Shown piece after piece: positions 30,489 to 40,315 of a stretch of DNA of 64,000 nucleotides. A program made the position numbers and the translations under genes. The first letter of the stretch is position 1; every line of letters begins with the position of its first letter. Source of the stretch: Saccharopolyspora sp. NFXS83 (GTDB lineage: Bacteria; Actinomycetota; Actinomycetes; Mycobacteriales; Pseudonocardiaceae). The stretch covers positions 1 to 64,000 of the forward strand of contig NZ_JAPFGB010000033.1 in NCBI RefSeq assembly GCF_026241095.1, in the 5' to 3' direction. Under the pieces are notes generated by a model that saw only the letters and a list, made by a program, of their open reading frames with translations, was not told the DNA's origin and ran no database searches.

Positions 30489-30800
30489 GGGGCAGCCTTC
30501 CTCGTCGTGGGAGGCGCGAACGCCGGGCGCCCGCGCCGAGCGGTAGCGGCGCGCACCGGGTGCGCGGCCCGTCGACACGCCTGGTCGAACAGCGAGCCCC
30601 GCCGAGTCGGCCAGAACGCGGTCAGCACCGCAGAGGTCATGCCCACGCTCCTCGGAGTCCGTTCGGATCGAGTCGCGTGGTCACCGCTCGGCGAGCCCGC
30701 CGCCGACGGGACGAAGACCACTTCGCGACGCCTTCCTACGGGTGCACGCCGAGTGCGCGCAAGGAGACACCACGTGATGGGACGCGCGAGCTCGGCGGAT
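30489..30800. other. 312-nt gap upstream of carbonic anhydrase
   Basis: This should hold the carbonic anhydrase promoter. An ATG at 30640 on the minus strand has a good GAGGAG site, but its frame runs on into the carbonic anhydrase gene and resembles nothing I know. No other feature is seen. Confidence 0.35.
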
Positions 30801-31883
30801 TCAGCCGGGTGGGGCTCCGGACGCGGTGATCCGCTCGGAGGTGTCCGGTGGCCAGGTGACGCACTCGCCGACGACGTCCCCGACGCCGACGCGGGGATCC
30901 GCGGAACCGGGCACGGTGATCTGGCCGTCCCGGACGGCTTCCCGCAAGCGGATCAGCACGCAGAGCTCGTAGGCCGAGCGGTCTATCCGGCCGTGCCGGT
31001 CGACGACCACGTCCAGCCAGGCCGAGGGCACCACACCGCGCACCGGGACGTCCGTCCCCGACGGGTAGAACCGCTCGGCGCCCCACGCGCGCGTCGTCTC
31101 CCCGAGCAGTTCGCCCAGCGCGGCCAGCAACGGCCAGCAGTCGGGCGCGGCGCTGCGGAACTCCAGCACCTGGAGCATCGCCGACAGCAGCTGCCGGTAA
31201 TCGGAGGTGTAGGCGACGTGCAGCGCGGCCCGGCCGGCTCTGGCGCGGCTGCGCTGCTCGTCCGCGCCGCGCAGCAGCGCTCCCAGGCCCTCGTCCGGCA
31301 CCGGCCACCACTCCCACTGCGCGAGCCCGCCCGCCGGGCCCGCGGTGCGCGCCGGCCGGCCCGTCTGCTGCAGGCGTTCCGCGACGCGCGCGTGCAACTC
31401 GTCCACCAGTGCGAACAGGACGTTGAGGACTTCGTGGGTGAGTTCCGCCTGCCTGCACCAGCAGAGCGCGGCCAGCAGCGACAGCCGTTCGCCGGGCGCG
31501 ACGGGCCGCCCGGCGAGCGCGCGATGCCGCCAGCAGTCGACGGTCTCCAGCGGTACGTCGTCGAAGGCGTCGGGTGGGAGCCGCAGCTCCCGCAGCCTGC
31601 CGAGCCGGTCGATCTCCCGGAGCAGCGCGGGCAACCGCTCGGGGGCGGGCGCTCCGCTCAGCTCGTCCAGGAAGGAGCTGGGCAACCGCAACGCGCGGAC
31701 GGCGCTGATCCCGTCGAGCTCCCGGCAGAGCGCCCGGGTGTCGATCCGCGCGGGAGCGGCCAGGAACTCGTGCGGTATCCGGTTGCGGCCCCGAGCGCCG
31801 AGCAACCCGGCGAGCTCATCCGTCGCCGACCCCAGGCGCGCCAAGACCCGCCGGTGCAGTTGCGGCTCCGGGGAATGGCCCAC
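30801..31883 (-). CDS. Tn3-family transposase fragment, intact frame, lacks catalytic domain
   Basis: This 360-residue protein resembles the middle of Tn3-family transposases. Segments LLAALCWCRQAELTHEVLN (137-155), SDYRQLLSAMLQVLEFRS (227-244) and VVPSAWLDVVVDRHGRIDRS (284-303) followed by YELCVLIRLREAVR match the part just ahead of the DDE domain in those ~1,000-residue enzymes. The N-terminal DNA-binding part and the whole catalytic DDE domain are missing, so it cannot transpose. The frame is unbroken, ends cleanly and starts at GTG 31883 with AGGAGG 15 nt upstream, so it may be a domesticated gene rather than debris. No terminal repeats, resolvase or passenger genes are nearby. Role unknown. 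Confidence 0.7.
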   Translation of the reverse strand: MGHSPEPQLHRRVLARLGSATDELAGLLGARGRNRIPHEFLAAPARIDTRALCRELDGISAVRALRLPSSFLDELSGAPAPERLPALLREIDRLGRLRELRLPPDAFDDVPLETVDCWRHRALAGRPVAPGERLSLLAALCWCRQAELTHEVLNVLFALVDELHARVAERLQQTGRPARTAGPAGGLAQWEWWPVPDEGLGALLRGADEQRSRARAGRAALHVAYTSDYRQLLSAMLQVLEFRSAAPDCWPLLAALGELLGETTRAWGAERFYPSGTDVPVRGVVPSAWLDVVVDRHGRIDRSAYELCVLIRLREAVRDGQITVPGSADPRVGVGDVVGECVTWPPDTSERITASGAPPG

Positions 31884-32047
31884 GAAGCGAAACGTAGACC
31901 TCCTGGGGCAAACCCGATCGAGCGACCTCCGAACAAGGAATGATCATCGCCGCAGGTCGGGTCGTGATCGGCTCGGCCGGGAGGAGGACGGACACCACCC
32001 GTTCGTCCTAACCGGGGCAAGTTCCCGGGTGACGACCGGGACGCCGG

Positions 32048-32320
32048 TCAGCGGCGACGGCGGCGGAGGTCCGCCAGCAGTCCGATCGCGACGGCCGCGG
32101 CGAGGCCGATGAGCCAGATGTCCTCGGTCTTGAAGGTGTCGCCGCCGCTGAGGATGCCGTGGTGGTTGCCCACCAGCATGATCAGCAACGCGAACACGGT
32201 GAACCAGCCCGCGATCTGGGTGCCCTTGGGGAACCCGCCGTGCCAGCCCCAGTCGACCGACGGCTCGTCTGCCGGGTCGATGGCCTGACCGGGCTTGGTC
32301 TCCAGCTCCGTGCTCGCCAC
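32048..32320 (-). CDS. DUF2631 membrane protein
   Basis: A 90-residue protein with a polar N-terminus (ASTELETKPGQAIDPADEPS), a WGWHGGFPKG stretch and two hydrophobic segments near 36-56 and 68-84, ending in an Arg cluster. It looks like the DUF2631 family of small actinobacterial membrane proteins usually found near dxr. GTG 32320 has AGGAGGG only three bases upstream, which decides the start over a longer in-frame reading. Function unknown. Confidence 0.72.
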   Translation of the reverse strand: MASTELETKPGQAIDPADEPSVDWGWHGGFPKGTQIAGWFTVFALLIMLVGNHHGILSGGDTFKTEDIWLIGLAAAVAIGLLADLRRRRR

Positions 32321-32521
32321 GTACCCTCCTGCGCCACAACCAGCCACCGGGGCGGTTGAACCTGCTCCTAGGCGCGGCACGAGCCACGCGTAGCCCATCT
32401 TCGCATACGCGGGACCGCCGACCGGGTGCCTGGTGACCCCCTGGGCACGCCTGGTGCTGAAACGAAGCCGCGGAACGGGAGGACCCGTTCCGCGGCTTCC
32501 TGGGAGTGGACCGGGGGCGTG

Positions 32522-32800
32522 TCAGCCCCCTTTGGCGGCCTTGCCGGTCCTGCCGACGATCAGCCGGTAGATGCCCAGCACGATGATCGCGCCGACGATG
32601 GCCAGCAGCCACGTGCGCCACGACCAGAAACTGCCCAATCCGACGTGGAAGATCCAGTTCCCGATCAGGCCGCCGACGAAAGCCCCGACCACACCCAGCA
32701 ACAAGGTGACGAGAATCCCGCCCGGATCCTTGCCTGGCATGATCAACTTGGCGATGGCGCCCACGATGAGACCGAGAACGATCCATCCGATGATGCCCAT
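32522..32800 (-). CDS. GlsB/YeaQ/YmgE-family small membrane protein
   Basis: A 92-residue, very hydrophobic protein with three membrane segments and the glycine-rich helix pattern of the transglycosylase-associated family (IIGWIVLGLIVGAIAKLIMP at the start). Members are stress-induced in several bacteria but have no proven activity. ATG 32800 has GGAAGGGG upstream; the frame extends 42 bases further but without a ribosome site. It is divergent from dxr, 154 bp away. Confidence 0.88.
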   Translation of the reverse strand: MGIIGWIVLGLIVGAIAKLIMPGKDPGGILVTLLLGVVGAFVGGLIGNWIFHVGLGSFWSWRTWLLAIVGAIIVLGIYRLIVGRTGKAAKGG

Positions 32801-32954
32801 GGCGCTACCCCTTCCTGCCTGGTCTTTGAAACGCTGAGCCATCGGTGCGAGCCGGTGGTTCAGACGTCCGGTGCTCGGGGCTTACTCCCCGATCGTGACG
32901 GCAATCTCGTCTTCGCGCACCGCGAGCGACCGATGATCGCCTGCTTCGGGGACA

Positions 32955-34271
32955 ATGGCGGCGATGGACACCGCGACCCCCGCTTCGAGCGCGCGCCCCG
33001 AATCCCCCGTCTCCGGAACCGGTGGCCCGGCAGGTGCCGCCGCCGAGCACGACTCCGCACGCGGGACGCCGCGCAGCGTGCTGATCCTCGGCTCGACCGG
33101 TTCGATCGGGACCCAGGCGCTGGACGTCATCCGGAACAACCCCGGCCGGTTCCGCGTCGCCGGCCTCGCCGCCGGCGGCAGCGACCCGGCCGCGCTGGCC
33201 GCGCAGGCCTTGGAGTTCGGGGTCGAGGCGGTGGCCGTGGCCAAGGGCACCGCCGCCGAGGACGTGCAGCTCGCGCTGTACGCGGAGGCGCAGCGGCTCG
33301 GCTATTCCACGGGGGACTTCCGGCTGCCGAAGCTGCTGGCGGGCCCGGAGGCGACGACCGAGCTGGTGCAGCGCACGCCCGCTGACGTGGTGCTCAACGC
33401 CGTCGACGGCTCGCGCGGGCTCAAGCCGACGCTGGCCGCGCTGGAGTCGGGCGCGACGCTGGCGCTGGCGAACAAGGAATCGCTCGTCGCGGGCGGTTCG
33501 CTGGTGCTGCGCGCGGCGAAGCCGGGACAGATCGTGCCGGTGGACTCCGAGCACTCCGCGCTGGCGCAGTGCCTGGCCGGCGGCAAGGCGGACGAGGTGG
33601 ACCGGCTGGTGCTGACCGCTTCCGGTGGCCCGTTCCGCGGTCGCAAGCGCCACGAGCTGGAGGGCGTGACGCTGCAGGAGGCGCTCAAGCACCCGACGTG
33701 GGCGATGGGCACGGTCGTCACGATCAACTCGGCCACGCTGGTGAACAAGGGCCTGGAGCTGATCGAGGCGCGGTTGCTGTTCGACGTGGACTACGACCGC
33801 ATCGACGTCGTGGTGCACCCGCAGTCGATCGTGCACTCGATGGTCACGTTCGTGGACGGCTCCACGTTGGCGCAGGCCAGCCCGCCGAACATGCGGCTGC
33901 CGATCGCGCTGGGGCTGGACTGGCCGCACCGGATCGCGAAGGCCGCGCCGCCGCTGTCGTTCTCGGAGGCGTCCTCGTGGACGTTCGAACCGCTCGACGA
34001 CGAGGCGTTCCCGGCGGTGTCGCTGGCCCGCCACGCCGGTTCCACCGGCGGGTGCCTGCCCGCGATCTTCAACGCGGCGAACGAGGAAGCGCTGGCCGCC
34101 TTCGTCGAAGGCAACAGTGGTTTCACCGACATCGTGCAGACTGTGGAGCGAACGCTCGCCGCGGCCGACCAGTGGCGCGGTGAGCCGCAGAGCGTCGATG
34201 AGGTCTTCGCAGCAGAGGAGTGGGCGCGAGTGAAATCCCGCGAGCTCGTGGCGGCCGGGAAGGGGCAGTGA
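32955..34271 (+). CDS. dxr: 1-deoxy-D-xylulose 5-phosphate reductoisomerase
   Basis: Dxr makes MEP, the first committed step of the non-mevalonate isoprenoid pathway, and is the fosmidomycin target. The 438-residue protein has an extra 38-residue N-terminus, then the NADPH site [26 protein letters not shown], the metal-binding VPVDSEHSA, and TASGGPFRG. Either ATG 32955 or ATG 32964 can start it. The stop shares one base with the start of rip (TGATG). IspG of the same pathway lies two genes downstream. Confidence 0.96.
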   Translation: MAAMDTATPASSARPESPVSGTGGPAGAAAEHDSARGTPRSVLILGSTGSIGTQALDVIRNNPGRFRVAGLAAGGSDPAALAAQALEFGVEAVAVAKGTAAEDVQLALYAEAQRLGYSTGDFRLPKLLAGPEATTELVQRTPADVVLNAVDGSRGLKPTLAALESGATLALANKESLVAGGSLVLRAAKPGQIVPVDSEHSALAQCLAGGKADEVDRLVLTASGGPFRGRKRHELEGVTLQEALKHPTWAMGTVVTINSATLVNKGLELIEARLLFDVDYDRIDVVVHPQSIVHSMVTFVDGSTLAQASPPNMRLPIALGLDWPHRIAKAAPPLSFSEASSWTFEPLDDEAFPAVSLARHAGSTGGCLPAIFNAANEEALAAFVEGNSGFTDIVQTVERTLAAADQWRGEPQSVDEVFAAEEWARVKSRELVAAGKGQ

Positions 34272-35554
34272 TGCTGGTCATCGTCGGCATCGTCCTGTTC
34301 TTCGTGGGGCTGCTGCTGTCCATCGCCTGGCATGAACTCGGTCACCTGCTCACCGCGAAGATGTTCGGGGTCAAGGTCACCCAGTACATGGTCGGCTTCG
34401 GCCGCACCGTGTGGTCGCGCAAGACCAGCGAGACCGAGTACGGCGTGAAGCTGATCCCGTTCGGCGGCTTCATCCGGATGATCGGCATGTTCCCGCCGAA
34501 GCGGGACGAGGAGTACGGGCGCACCGCCTCCTCGGCGCCGTGGCGCGTGATGATCGAGGACGCTCGGGAGGCGGCGGCCGAAGAGGTCACTCCCGAGGAC
34601 GCGCATCGGCAGTTCTACCAGCGCAAACCGTGGAAGCGGATCATCGTGATGGCCGCGGGGCCGTTCATGAACCTGATCCTCGCGGTGCTCATCTTCGCCG
34701 GGATCCTGATGGGCTACGGCACTCCGCAGCCGACCACCACGGTTCAGCTGGTCAACGAGTGCGTGGTCTCCGCGGACGCGAAGGACACCACGAACTGCCC
34801 GCCGGGCGCTCCGAAGTCGCCCGCCGCCGCCGCCGACTTCCGGCCCGGCGACAAGATCGTCGAGTTCAACGGCAAGCCGTACTCCTCGTGGAGCGAGCTC
34901 CAGCTCGCCATCCGCGGTTCGTCCGGGTCGGTCCCGATCGTGGTGGAGCGCGGTGACCAGCGCGTGACCCTGCACGCCGACCTGATCCAGGACAAGCGTC
35001 CCTCGTTGCAGGATCCGGACAAGACCGAGGTTGTCGGGTTCCTCGGGCTCTCGCCCAGCTCGGTCCTGGTCCGCCAGGACGTCGCCGGAGTGGCGAGCAC
35101 GATCGGCGGGTTCGTCACCCTCACCGCGCAGAAGATCGTTGAGCTGCCGCAGCGGGTGCCGGACCTGATCTCGGCCATCGGCGGTCAGGAGCGGTCCGAC
35201 GATTCGCCGGTGGGCATCGTGGGTGCCAGCCGCATCGGCGGTGAGGTGCTGTCCATGGACGAGGTCTCCGTGGGTGCGCGGCTGATCACCATGCTGAACC
35301 TGCTGGCGGCGGTGAACCTCTCGCTGTTCGTGATGAACATGCTGCCGATCCTGCCGCTGGACGGCGGGCACATCGCCGGTGCGCTGTGGGAGTCGCTGCG
35401 CCGGGGCATCGCGAAGCTGGTGCGCAGGCCGGATCCGGGTCCGTTCGACACGGCCCGGCTGATGCCGCTGGCGTACGGGGTGACGTTGATCTTCATCGCG
35501 TATTCGCTGCTGGTGCTGGTCGCGGACGTCGTCAACCCGGTGACGCTGCTCTAG
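34271..35554 (+). CDS. rip: Site-2 intramembrane metalloprotease (Rip/RseP family)
   Basis: An M50 zinc protease that cuts anti-sigma factors or other membrane proteins within the bilayer. The 427-residue protein has the HELGH site (H21, E22, H25) in the first membrane helix, a PDZ domain in about 165-255, and the second metal motif NMLPILPLDGGH near the C-terminus. It corresponds to Rv2869c/Rip1 of Mycobacterium tuberculosis, in the same dxr-rip-ispG order. Its start overlaps the dxr stop by one base. Confidence 0.95.
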   Translation: MLVIVGIVLFFVGLLLSIAWHELGHLLTAKMFGVKVTQYMVGFGRTVWSRKTSETEYGVKLIPFGGFIRMIGMFPPKRDEEYGRTASSAPWRVMIEDAREAAAEEVTPEDAHRQFYQRKPWKRIIVMAAGPFMNLILAVLIFAGILMGYGTPQPTTTVQLVNECVVSADAKDTTNCPPGAPKSPAAAADFRPGDKIVEFNGKPYSSWSELQLAIRGSSGSVPIVVERGDQRVTLHADLIQDKRPSLQDPDKTEVVGFLGLSPSSVLVRQDVAGVASTIGGFVTLTAQKIVELPQRVPDLISAIGGQERSDDSPVGIVGASRIGGEVLSMDEVSVGARLITMLNLLAAVNLSLFVMNMLPILPLDGGHIAGALWESLRRGIAKLVRRPDPGPFDTARLMPLAYGVTLIFIAYSLLVLVADVVNPVTLL

Positions 35555-35857
35555 CCGTCCGGCCGGCGCGTGAAATGTCGGTGAACGCCGGGACCGGGGT
35601 TCGGGATTGCCCACCGAAGATCACGCTCAGTGATCATGGCAGGGGTGAACCTTGCCCGGCCGGGTGAGTGGCTATCGGTATCGTGGGGCGGGGAACGGCA
35701 CGCGCCGGACACTCGGAGACCTCTCCGAGGGGTTTCCCGGAGCAGTGTCGGCACGCTCGTCGCTGAGCCGTCCCGTCCGCCGGGGCGCGGTACGAATCAC
35801 CTCGCCCCGCCGTAACTCATCAGCGCATCCGCGCAGCGCAAAGGTGGAGAGGAATCG
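35555..35857 (+). other. 303-nt gap before ispG
   Basis: No gene seen. GATCAC at 35619-35624 and GTGATC at 35630-35635 form a short inverted repeat that might be an operator or part of a weak terminator. The ispG ribosome site is GGAGAGGA shortly before 35858. Confidence 0.35.
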
Positions 35858-37015
35858 ATGACCGTCGATCTGGGGATGCCCGCAGCACCCGCCCCGACAC
35901 TGGGCGAACGGCGCAAGACCCGGCAGTTGCAGGTCGGTGCGGTCGGAGTGGGCAGCGACCACCCGATCTCCGTGCAGAGCATGACCACCACCAACACCGC
36001 CGACATCAACGGCACGCTGCAGCAGATCGCGGAGCTCACCGCCTCGGGCTGCGACATCGTGCGCGTGGCCTGTCCTAGCGCCGACGACGCCGAGGCGCTG
36101 CCCGCGATCGCGCAGAAGTCGAAGATCCCGGTGATCGCCGACATCCACTTCCAGCCGAAGTACGTGTTCGCGGCCATCGAGGCGGGCTGCGCGGCGGTCC
36201 GGGTCAACCCGGGCAACATCCGCAAGTTCGACGACCAGGTCAAGGAGATCGCGCAGGCCGCGAAGGACCACGGCACGCCGATCCGGATCGGCGTCAACGC
36301 CGGTTCGCTGGACCCGAGGCTGATGAAGAAGTACGGCAAGGCGGTGCCGGAGGCGCTGGCCGAGTCGGCGCTGTGGGAGGCGGGCCTGTTCGCCGAGCAC
36401 GACTTCCACGACATCAAGATCTCGGTCAAGCACAACGACCCGGTCGTGATGGTGCGGGCCTACGAGATCCTCGCCGAGCAGTGCGACTACCCGCTGCACC
36501 TGGGCGTGACCGAGGCCGGTCCGGCGTTCCAGGGCACGATCAAGTCCGCGGTGGCGTTCGGCTCCCTGCTGCGCCAGGGCATCGGGGACACGATCCGCGT
36601 CTCGCTGTCGGCGCCGCCGGTCGAGGAGATCAAGGTCGGCACCCAGATCCTGCAGTCGCTGAACCTGCGCCCCCGGAAGCTGGAGATCGTCTCCTGCCCG
36701 TCCTGCGGTCGTGCCCAGGTCGACGTCTACACGTTGGCCGAGGAGGTCACCGCCGGTCTGGAGGGCATGGAGGTGCCGCTGCGCGTCGCCGTCATGGGCT
36801 GCGTGGTGAACGGTCCGGGTGAGGCCCGCGAGGCCGACCTCGGTGTCGCCTCCGGCAACGGCAAGGGGCAGATCTTCGTCAAGGGCGAGGTCATCAAGAC
36901 CGTGCCGGAGGCCAAGATCGTGGAGACCTTGATCGAAGAGGCCATGCGCATCGCGGAGTCCATGGAGGGCGCCGAGGAGCAGGGCGACGGCAGCCCCGTC
37001 GTCACCGTCGGCTGA
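35858..37015 (+). CDS. ispG: 4-hydroxy-3-methylbut-2-enyl diphosphate synthase (IspG)
   Basis: IspG is the iron-sulfur enzyme of the penultimate MEP-pathway step. The 385-residue protein starts with the TIM-barrel part ([21 protein letters not shown]) and carries the cluster-binding cysteines in [11 protein letters not shown] and in [15 protein letters not shown] 35858. It shares the pathway with dxr upstream, and a hairpin at 37025 ends the unit. Confidence 0.97.
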   Translation: MTVDLGMPAAPAPTLGERRKTRQLQVGAVGVGSDHPISVQSMTTTNTADINGTLQQIAELTASGCDIVRVACPSADDAEALPAIAQKSKIPVIADIHFQPKYVFAAIEAGCAAVRVNPGNIRKFDDQVKEIAQAAKDHGTPIRIGVNAGSLDPRLMKKYGKAVPEALAESALWEAGLFAEHDFHDIKISVKHNDPVVMVRAYEILAEQCDYPLHLGVTEAGPAFQGTIKSAVAFGSLLRQGIGDTIRVSLSAPPVEEIKVGTQILQSLNLRPRKLEIVSCPSCGRAQVDVYTLAEEVTAGLEGMEVPLRVAVMGCVVNGPGEAREADLGVASGNGKGQIFVKGEVIKTVPEAKIVETLIEEAMRIAESMEGAEEQGDGSPVVTVG

Positions 37016-37024
37016 TCACCGACC

Positions 37025-37057
37025 CCGCCCGCCGGGGCTCGGTTCCGGCGGGCGGTT
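37025..37057 (+). terminator. Terminator after ispG
   Basis: A perfect 11-bp G/C stem (37025-37035 with 37045-37055) with a 9-nt loop sits ten bases past the ispG stop and is followed by TTCTC. Confidence 0.75.
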
Positions 37058-37190
37058 CTCGTGCGCGACGGTCGTGGCTGATCGTGGTGCCACCTCTGGC
37101 GCTACGCCGTTCGGGTGATACCCGGTGGGTGTGCACCGGGTACGTCGGGCAGGGGAGCCCGTGGGCCGTTCGGTCTGGCAGTCTTTACCC

Positions 37191-38027
37191 GTGCTGAAGC
37201 TCGTCGGTGCCCGCCTGCTGGAGGATCGGGACGCGGTCCAGGTCCGCGCGGCGCTGGCCAGGGACCCGGTCGCGGCCTGCATGGTGGCGTCCAGGGTGGA
37301 ACCCGCCGGGCTTCGGCCGAGCAGGCTCGGCGGCGAGGTGTGGGGTTACGGCAGCAGGCTCGACGGGCTGTGCTTCTCCGGCGTCAACCTGATTCCGCTG
37401 TCCGGGGGACCGGACGCGATGCGGGCCTTCGCCGATCGGGTGTTGCGCCGACGCAGGGTGTGCTCCTCGCTGGTCGGTCCCGCCGAGCAGGTGCTGGCGC
37501 TGTGGGACGAACTCGCGGCCCAGTGGGGGCCCGCGCGCGAGGTGCGCGAGCAGCAGCCGTTGATGGTCCTGTCCGGTGAGCCCGCGGTGCGCCCGGACCC
37601 GCTGGTCCGCCAGGTCCGCCCGGAGGAGCTGGACCGCTATCTGCCCGCGGCCGTCGCCATGTTCACCGAGGAGGTCGGCGTCGACCCGTCCCGGGACGGC
37701 GGCGCCGCCGGATACCGCGCTCGGGTGGCGGAGCTGATCGCGGCGGGTCGGGCGTTCGCCCGCTTCGAGCACGGCGAGGTCGTGTTCAAGGCGGAGATCG
37801 GCGCGATGTCGCAGGCCGTCGGGCAGATCCAAGGCGTCTGGGTGCACCCGGACAAGCGCAGCTCCGGACTGGGCACGGCGGGCACGGCCGCCGTCGCCGA
37901 CCACCTGGTCCGCGGTCTCGGACGGGCCGCGAGCCTGTACGTGAACGGCTTCAACATCGCGGCCAGGGTCGCCTACGGCAAGGTCGGCTTCCAGCAGACC
38001 GGCACGTTCAGCACCGTCCTGTTCTGA
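37191..38027 (+). CDS. GNAT-family acetyltransferase with DUF4081 N-terminus
   Basis: A 278-residue protein of the Rv2867c type. The N-terminal half (1-130) matches DUF4081; the C-terminal half is a GNAT domain with the acetyl-CoA loop DKRSSGLGTA and an ending NGFNIAARVAYGKVGFQQTG. The substrate is unknown. I prefer GTG 37191, because sequence upstream of it in the same frame is unlike the family. The order ispG-GNAT-PBP lipoprotein is the same in mycobacteria. Confidence 0.88.
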   Translation: MLKLVGARLLEDRDAVQVRAALARDPVAACMVASRVEPAGLRPSRLGGEVWGYGSRLDGLCFSGVNLIPLSGGPDAMRAFADRVLRRRRVCSSLVGPAEQVLALWDELAAQWGPAREVREQQPLMVLSGEPAVRPDPLVRQVRPEELDRYLPAAVAMFTEEVGVDPSRDGGAAGYRARVAELIAAGRAFARFEHGEVVFKAEIGAMSQAVGQIQGVWVHPDKRSSGLGTAGTAAVADHLVRGLGRAASLYVNGFNIAARVAYGKVGFQQTGTFSTVLF

Positions 38028-38149
38028 CGCCCGCGCTGCGCCCCGCCCCGCTCGCGTCCGCCGAGTCGGACGAACCTCCGAAAGCCCCGGGCACAGGACC
38101 AACCGGGTGGGCGCTCGGAAGCCTCGGTCGACTTCGGCATACTTCGCGG

Positions 38150-39985
38150 GTGCGTTCCTCACGGATCTTCCCCCAGCGGGGCTCGCGTTCGCGGGTCCTC
38201 GCCGCGTTAACCGGGCTGGCGCTGACCCTCCCCGTCTCGGGCTGCGGCATGTTCCAGTCCGGCCCGTCCGCCCAGGAGATCGCCTCGTCGTTCCTGAACA
38301 CGTTCGCCGCGGGTGACACCGCGGGCGCCGCGGGCCGGACCGACGCCCCCGAGCAGGCCCGGCAGACGCTCGACGCCGCCCGCGGCGGCCTGTCGCCGCA
38401 GGCGGTGCGGTTCACCGTGACCAACGTCGTCGAGGACGAGGGCGGCGCCCCGGCCCGCGCCACGTTCGACGCGGATTGGGACCTCGGCGACGGCCGCGCC
38501 TGGCGGTACCAAGGCGCGTTCGAGCTCACCGAGTCCGACGACGGCTGGAAGGTGCACTGGGCGCCGTCGGTGCTGCACCCGAAGCTGGGCCCGGACCAGC
38601 GGCTGGTGCTCAACGAGCAGCGGCCGGAACCCCAGCCGGTGCTGGACCGCGACGGTGCCGAGCTGATGAAGTCGGAGCAGATCGTCACGGTCAGCCTCGA
38701 CCCGCAGCAGGCCGGAGACCTGCCGGGCGTCGCGGGGCGCCTCGCGGACGGCCTCGAACCGGTCGACCCGGAGATCACCCAGCAGACGATCTTGGACGGC
38801 GTCGGGCGCACGCCGCCCGGCCAGCCCTACGTGGTGGTCTCGCTGCGGCAGGCCGACTACGACCGGGTGCGCCCGGCGATCTACGACCTGCCGGGCGTGC
38901 GCTTCCCGGCGCAGCCGAAGCTGGTGACGGCCGAGCGCGGGTACGCCGCGCAGGTGCTGAACGGGGTGTCCGAGCAGGTCGACGAGCAGATCGCGGCGAA
39001 CTCCGGGTGGAGCGTCGCGACCGCCGACGCGCACGGCGCGCCCGTCGAGGTCCTGCAGGAGGCGCCGTCGCGGCCGGTGGACCAGGTGCGCACCACGCTC
39101 AGCGACCGCGTGCAGCGGGCCGCGGAGCAGGCGGTGGCGCCGGTGCCGCAGGCGGCGATGATCGTCGCGCTGCAGCCTTCCACGGGCGGTGTGCTGGCGG
39201 TGGCTCAGAACGACCCGGCCGACGCGCAGGGTTCGCCCGCGCTGAGCGGCCAGTTCCCGCCCGGCTCCACCTTCAAGATCGCGACTGCGGCGGCGGGGCT
39301 GGAAGCGGACAAGGTCAGCATCGACGCGCCGGTGGAATGCCCGAAGAGCAAGGTGTTCGACGGCCGCACGATTCCCAACGACAAGGACTTCGACCTGGGC
39401 GTCGTGCCGCTGCGCACCGCGTTCGCGAAGTCCTGCAACACGACGTTCGCGCAGCTCGCGGTGGACCTGCCCGCGCAGTCGTTGACCGACATGGCCCAGC
39501 AGCTCGGCATCGGCGTCGACTTCGAGGTGCCGGGCATCACGACGATCACCGGCCAGGCTCCGCCCGGTGAGAACACGACGGGGCGGGCGGCGAACGGGTT
39601 CGGCCAGGGCACCGTGCTGGCCAGTCCGTTCGGGATGGCGCTGGCCTCGGCGACGGTGGCGAACGGGTCGATGCCCACGCCGAAGCTGATCGAGGGTGCG
39701 GAGACGAAGGCCGACGCGCAGGTGGCTCCGCTGTCGCCGAAGACGCTGGAGCAGCTGCGTCCGATGATGCGGGAGGTCGTGCTGTCCGGGACGGCCACCG
39801 GGGTCGCGGGCGCGGGCGAGGTCGCGGGCAAGACGGGCACCGCGCAGTTCGGGGACGGCACCCATTCCCACGGCTGGTTCGTCGGTTACCGCGGTGACCT
39901 GGCCTTCGCGGTGCTGCTGGAGGACGCGGGCGAGTCGAAGCCGGCCGTGCAGGTCGCGCAGAGCTTCTTGTCGAACACGCCCTGA
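38150..39985 (+). CDS. Penicillin-binding lipoprotein, class B transpeptidase
   Basis: A 611-residue peptidoglycan transpeptidase anchored as a lipoprotein (lipobox VSGC, C32). An NTF2-like MecA_N domain (about 40-150) and a dimerisation domain precede the penicillin-binding core: S373 in STFK, S428-x-N in SCN, and KTG at 561-563 followed by TAQFGDG. It matches Rv2864c in domain plan and position. GTG start 38150. The vapBC pair follows 24 bp later on the same strand. Confidence 0.94.
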   Translation: MRSSRIFPQRGSRSRVLAALTGLALTLPVSGCGMFQSGPSAQEIASSFLNTFAAGDTAGAAGRTDAPEQARQTLDAARGGLSPQAVRFTVTNVVEDEGGAPARATFDADWDLGDGRAWRYQGAFELTESDDGWKVHWAPSVLHPKLGPDQRLVLNEQRPEPQPVLDRDGAELMKSEQIVTVSLDPQQAGDLPGVAGRLADGLEPVDPEITQQTILDGVGRTPPGQPYVVVSLRQADYDRVRPAIYDLPGVRFPAQPKLVTAERGYAAQVLNGVSEQVDEQIAANSGWSVATADAHGAPVEVLQEAPSRPVDQVRTTLSDRVQRAAEQAVAPVPQAAMIVALQPSTGGVLAVAQNDPADAQGSPALSGQFPPGSTFKIATAAAGLEADKVSIDAPVECPKSKVFDGRTIPNDKDFDLGVVPLRTAFAKSCNTTFAQLAVDLPAQSLTDMAQQLGIGVDFEVPGITTITGQAPPGENTTGRAANGFGQGTVLASPFGMALASATVANGSMPTPKLIEGAETKADAQVAPLSPKTLEQLRPMMREVVLSGTATGVAGAGEVAGKTGTAQFGDGTHSHGWFVGYRGDLAFAVLLEDAGESKPAVQVAQSFLSNTP

Positions 39986-39994
39986 AGTCAAAGT

Positions 39995-40007
39995 GCTACG
40001 TTGTAGC
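39995..40007 (+). promoter_or_regulatory. Candidate operator of the vapBC pair
   Basis: GCTAC-GTT-GTAGC is a perfect short palindrome ending two bases before the antitoxin ATG, the usual place for autorepression by a VapB-VapC complex. Confidence 0.5.
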
Positions 40008-40009
40008 TC

Positions 40010-40315
40010 ATGGAGCGGATCGGGGTCAGGGAGCTGCGGCAGAACGCCAGCCGCTACCTCAAGCGGGTGGCGACCGGCGAGTCGATCTTGGTGACGGACC
40101 GCGGCCGGACCGTCGCGGTCCTCAACCCGCCAACGCGCGCGCATTCGCTCTACGACGAATTGATCGCCGCCGGGGAACTGATCCCCGGTGACGGCGGCGA
40201 CCTCCCGGAACCGGGTGACCCGGAGGCCGGCGAGTTCGACGCGCGGTTCCCGGACGAACCGGGGCCGCGCACGACGCCGCCGGGCGACGACCGACGTGAA
40301 CAGGAGCGGCTTTGA
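40010..40315 (+). CDS. vapB: Phd/YefM-type antitoxin VapB
   Basis: A 101-residue antitoxin. The N-terminal Phd/YefM fold ([17 protein letters not shown], then [13 protein letters not shown]) should bind DNA as a dimer; the acidic Pro/Glu-rich C-terminus (60-101) should wrap the toxin. The stop overlaps the toxin start (TTGA), so the two are coupled. A palindrome lies directly upstream. In Mycobacterium tuberculosis a vapBC pair (VapBC23) occupies the same place between the PBP gene and map. Confidence 0.9.
   Translation: MERIGVRELRQNASRYLKRVATGESILVTDRGRTVAVLNPPTRAHSLYDELIAAGELIPGDGGDLPEPGDPEAGEFDARFPDEPGPRTTPPGDDRREQERL

Noticed and set aside
30489-30640. Possible leader peptide or upstream gene with a GAGGAG site before carbonic anhydrase
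   Set aside because: The frame does not stop before entering the carbonic anhydrase gene and has no attenuator-like codon run or known relative.
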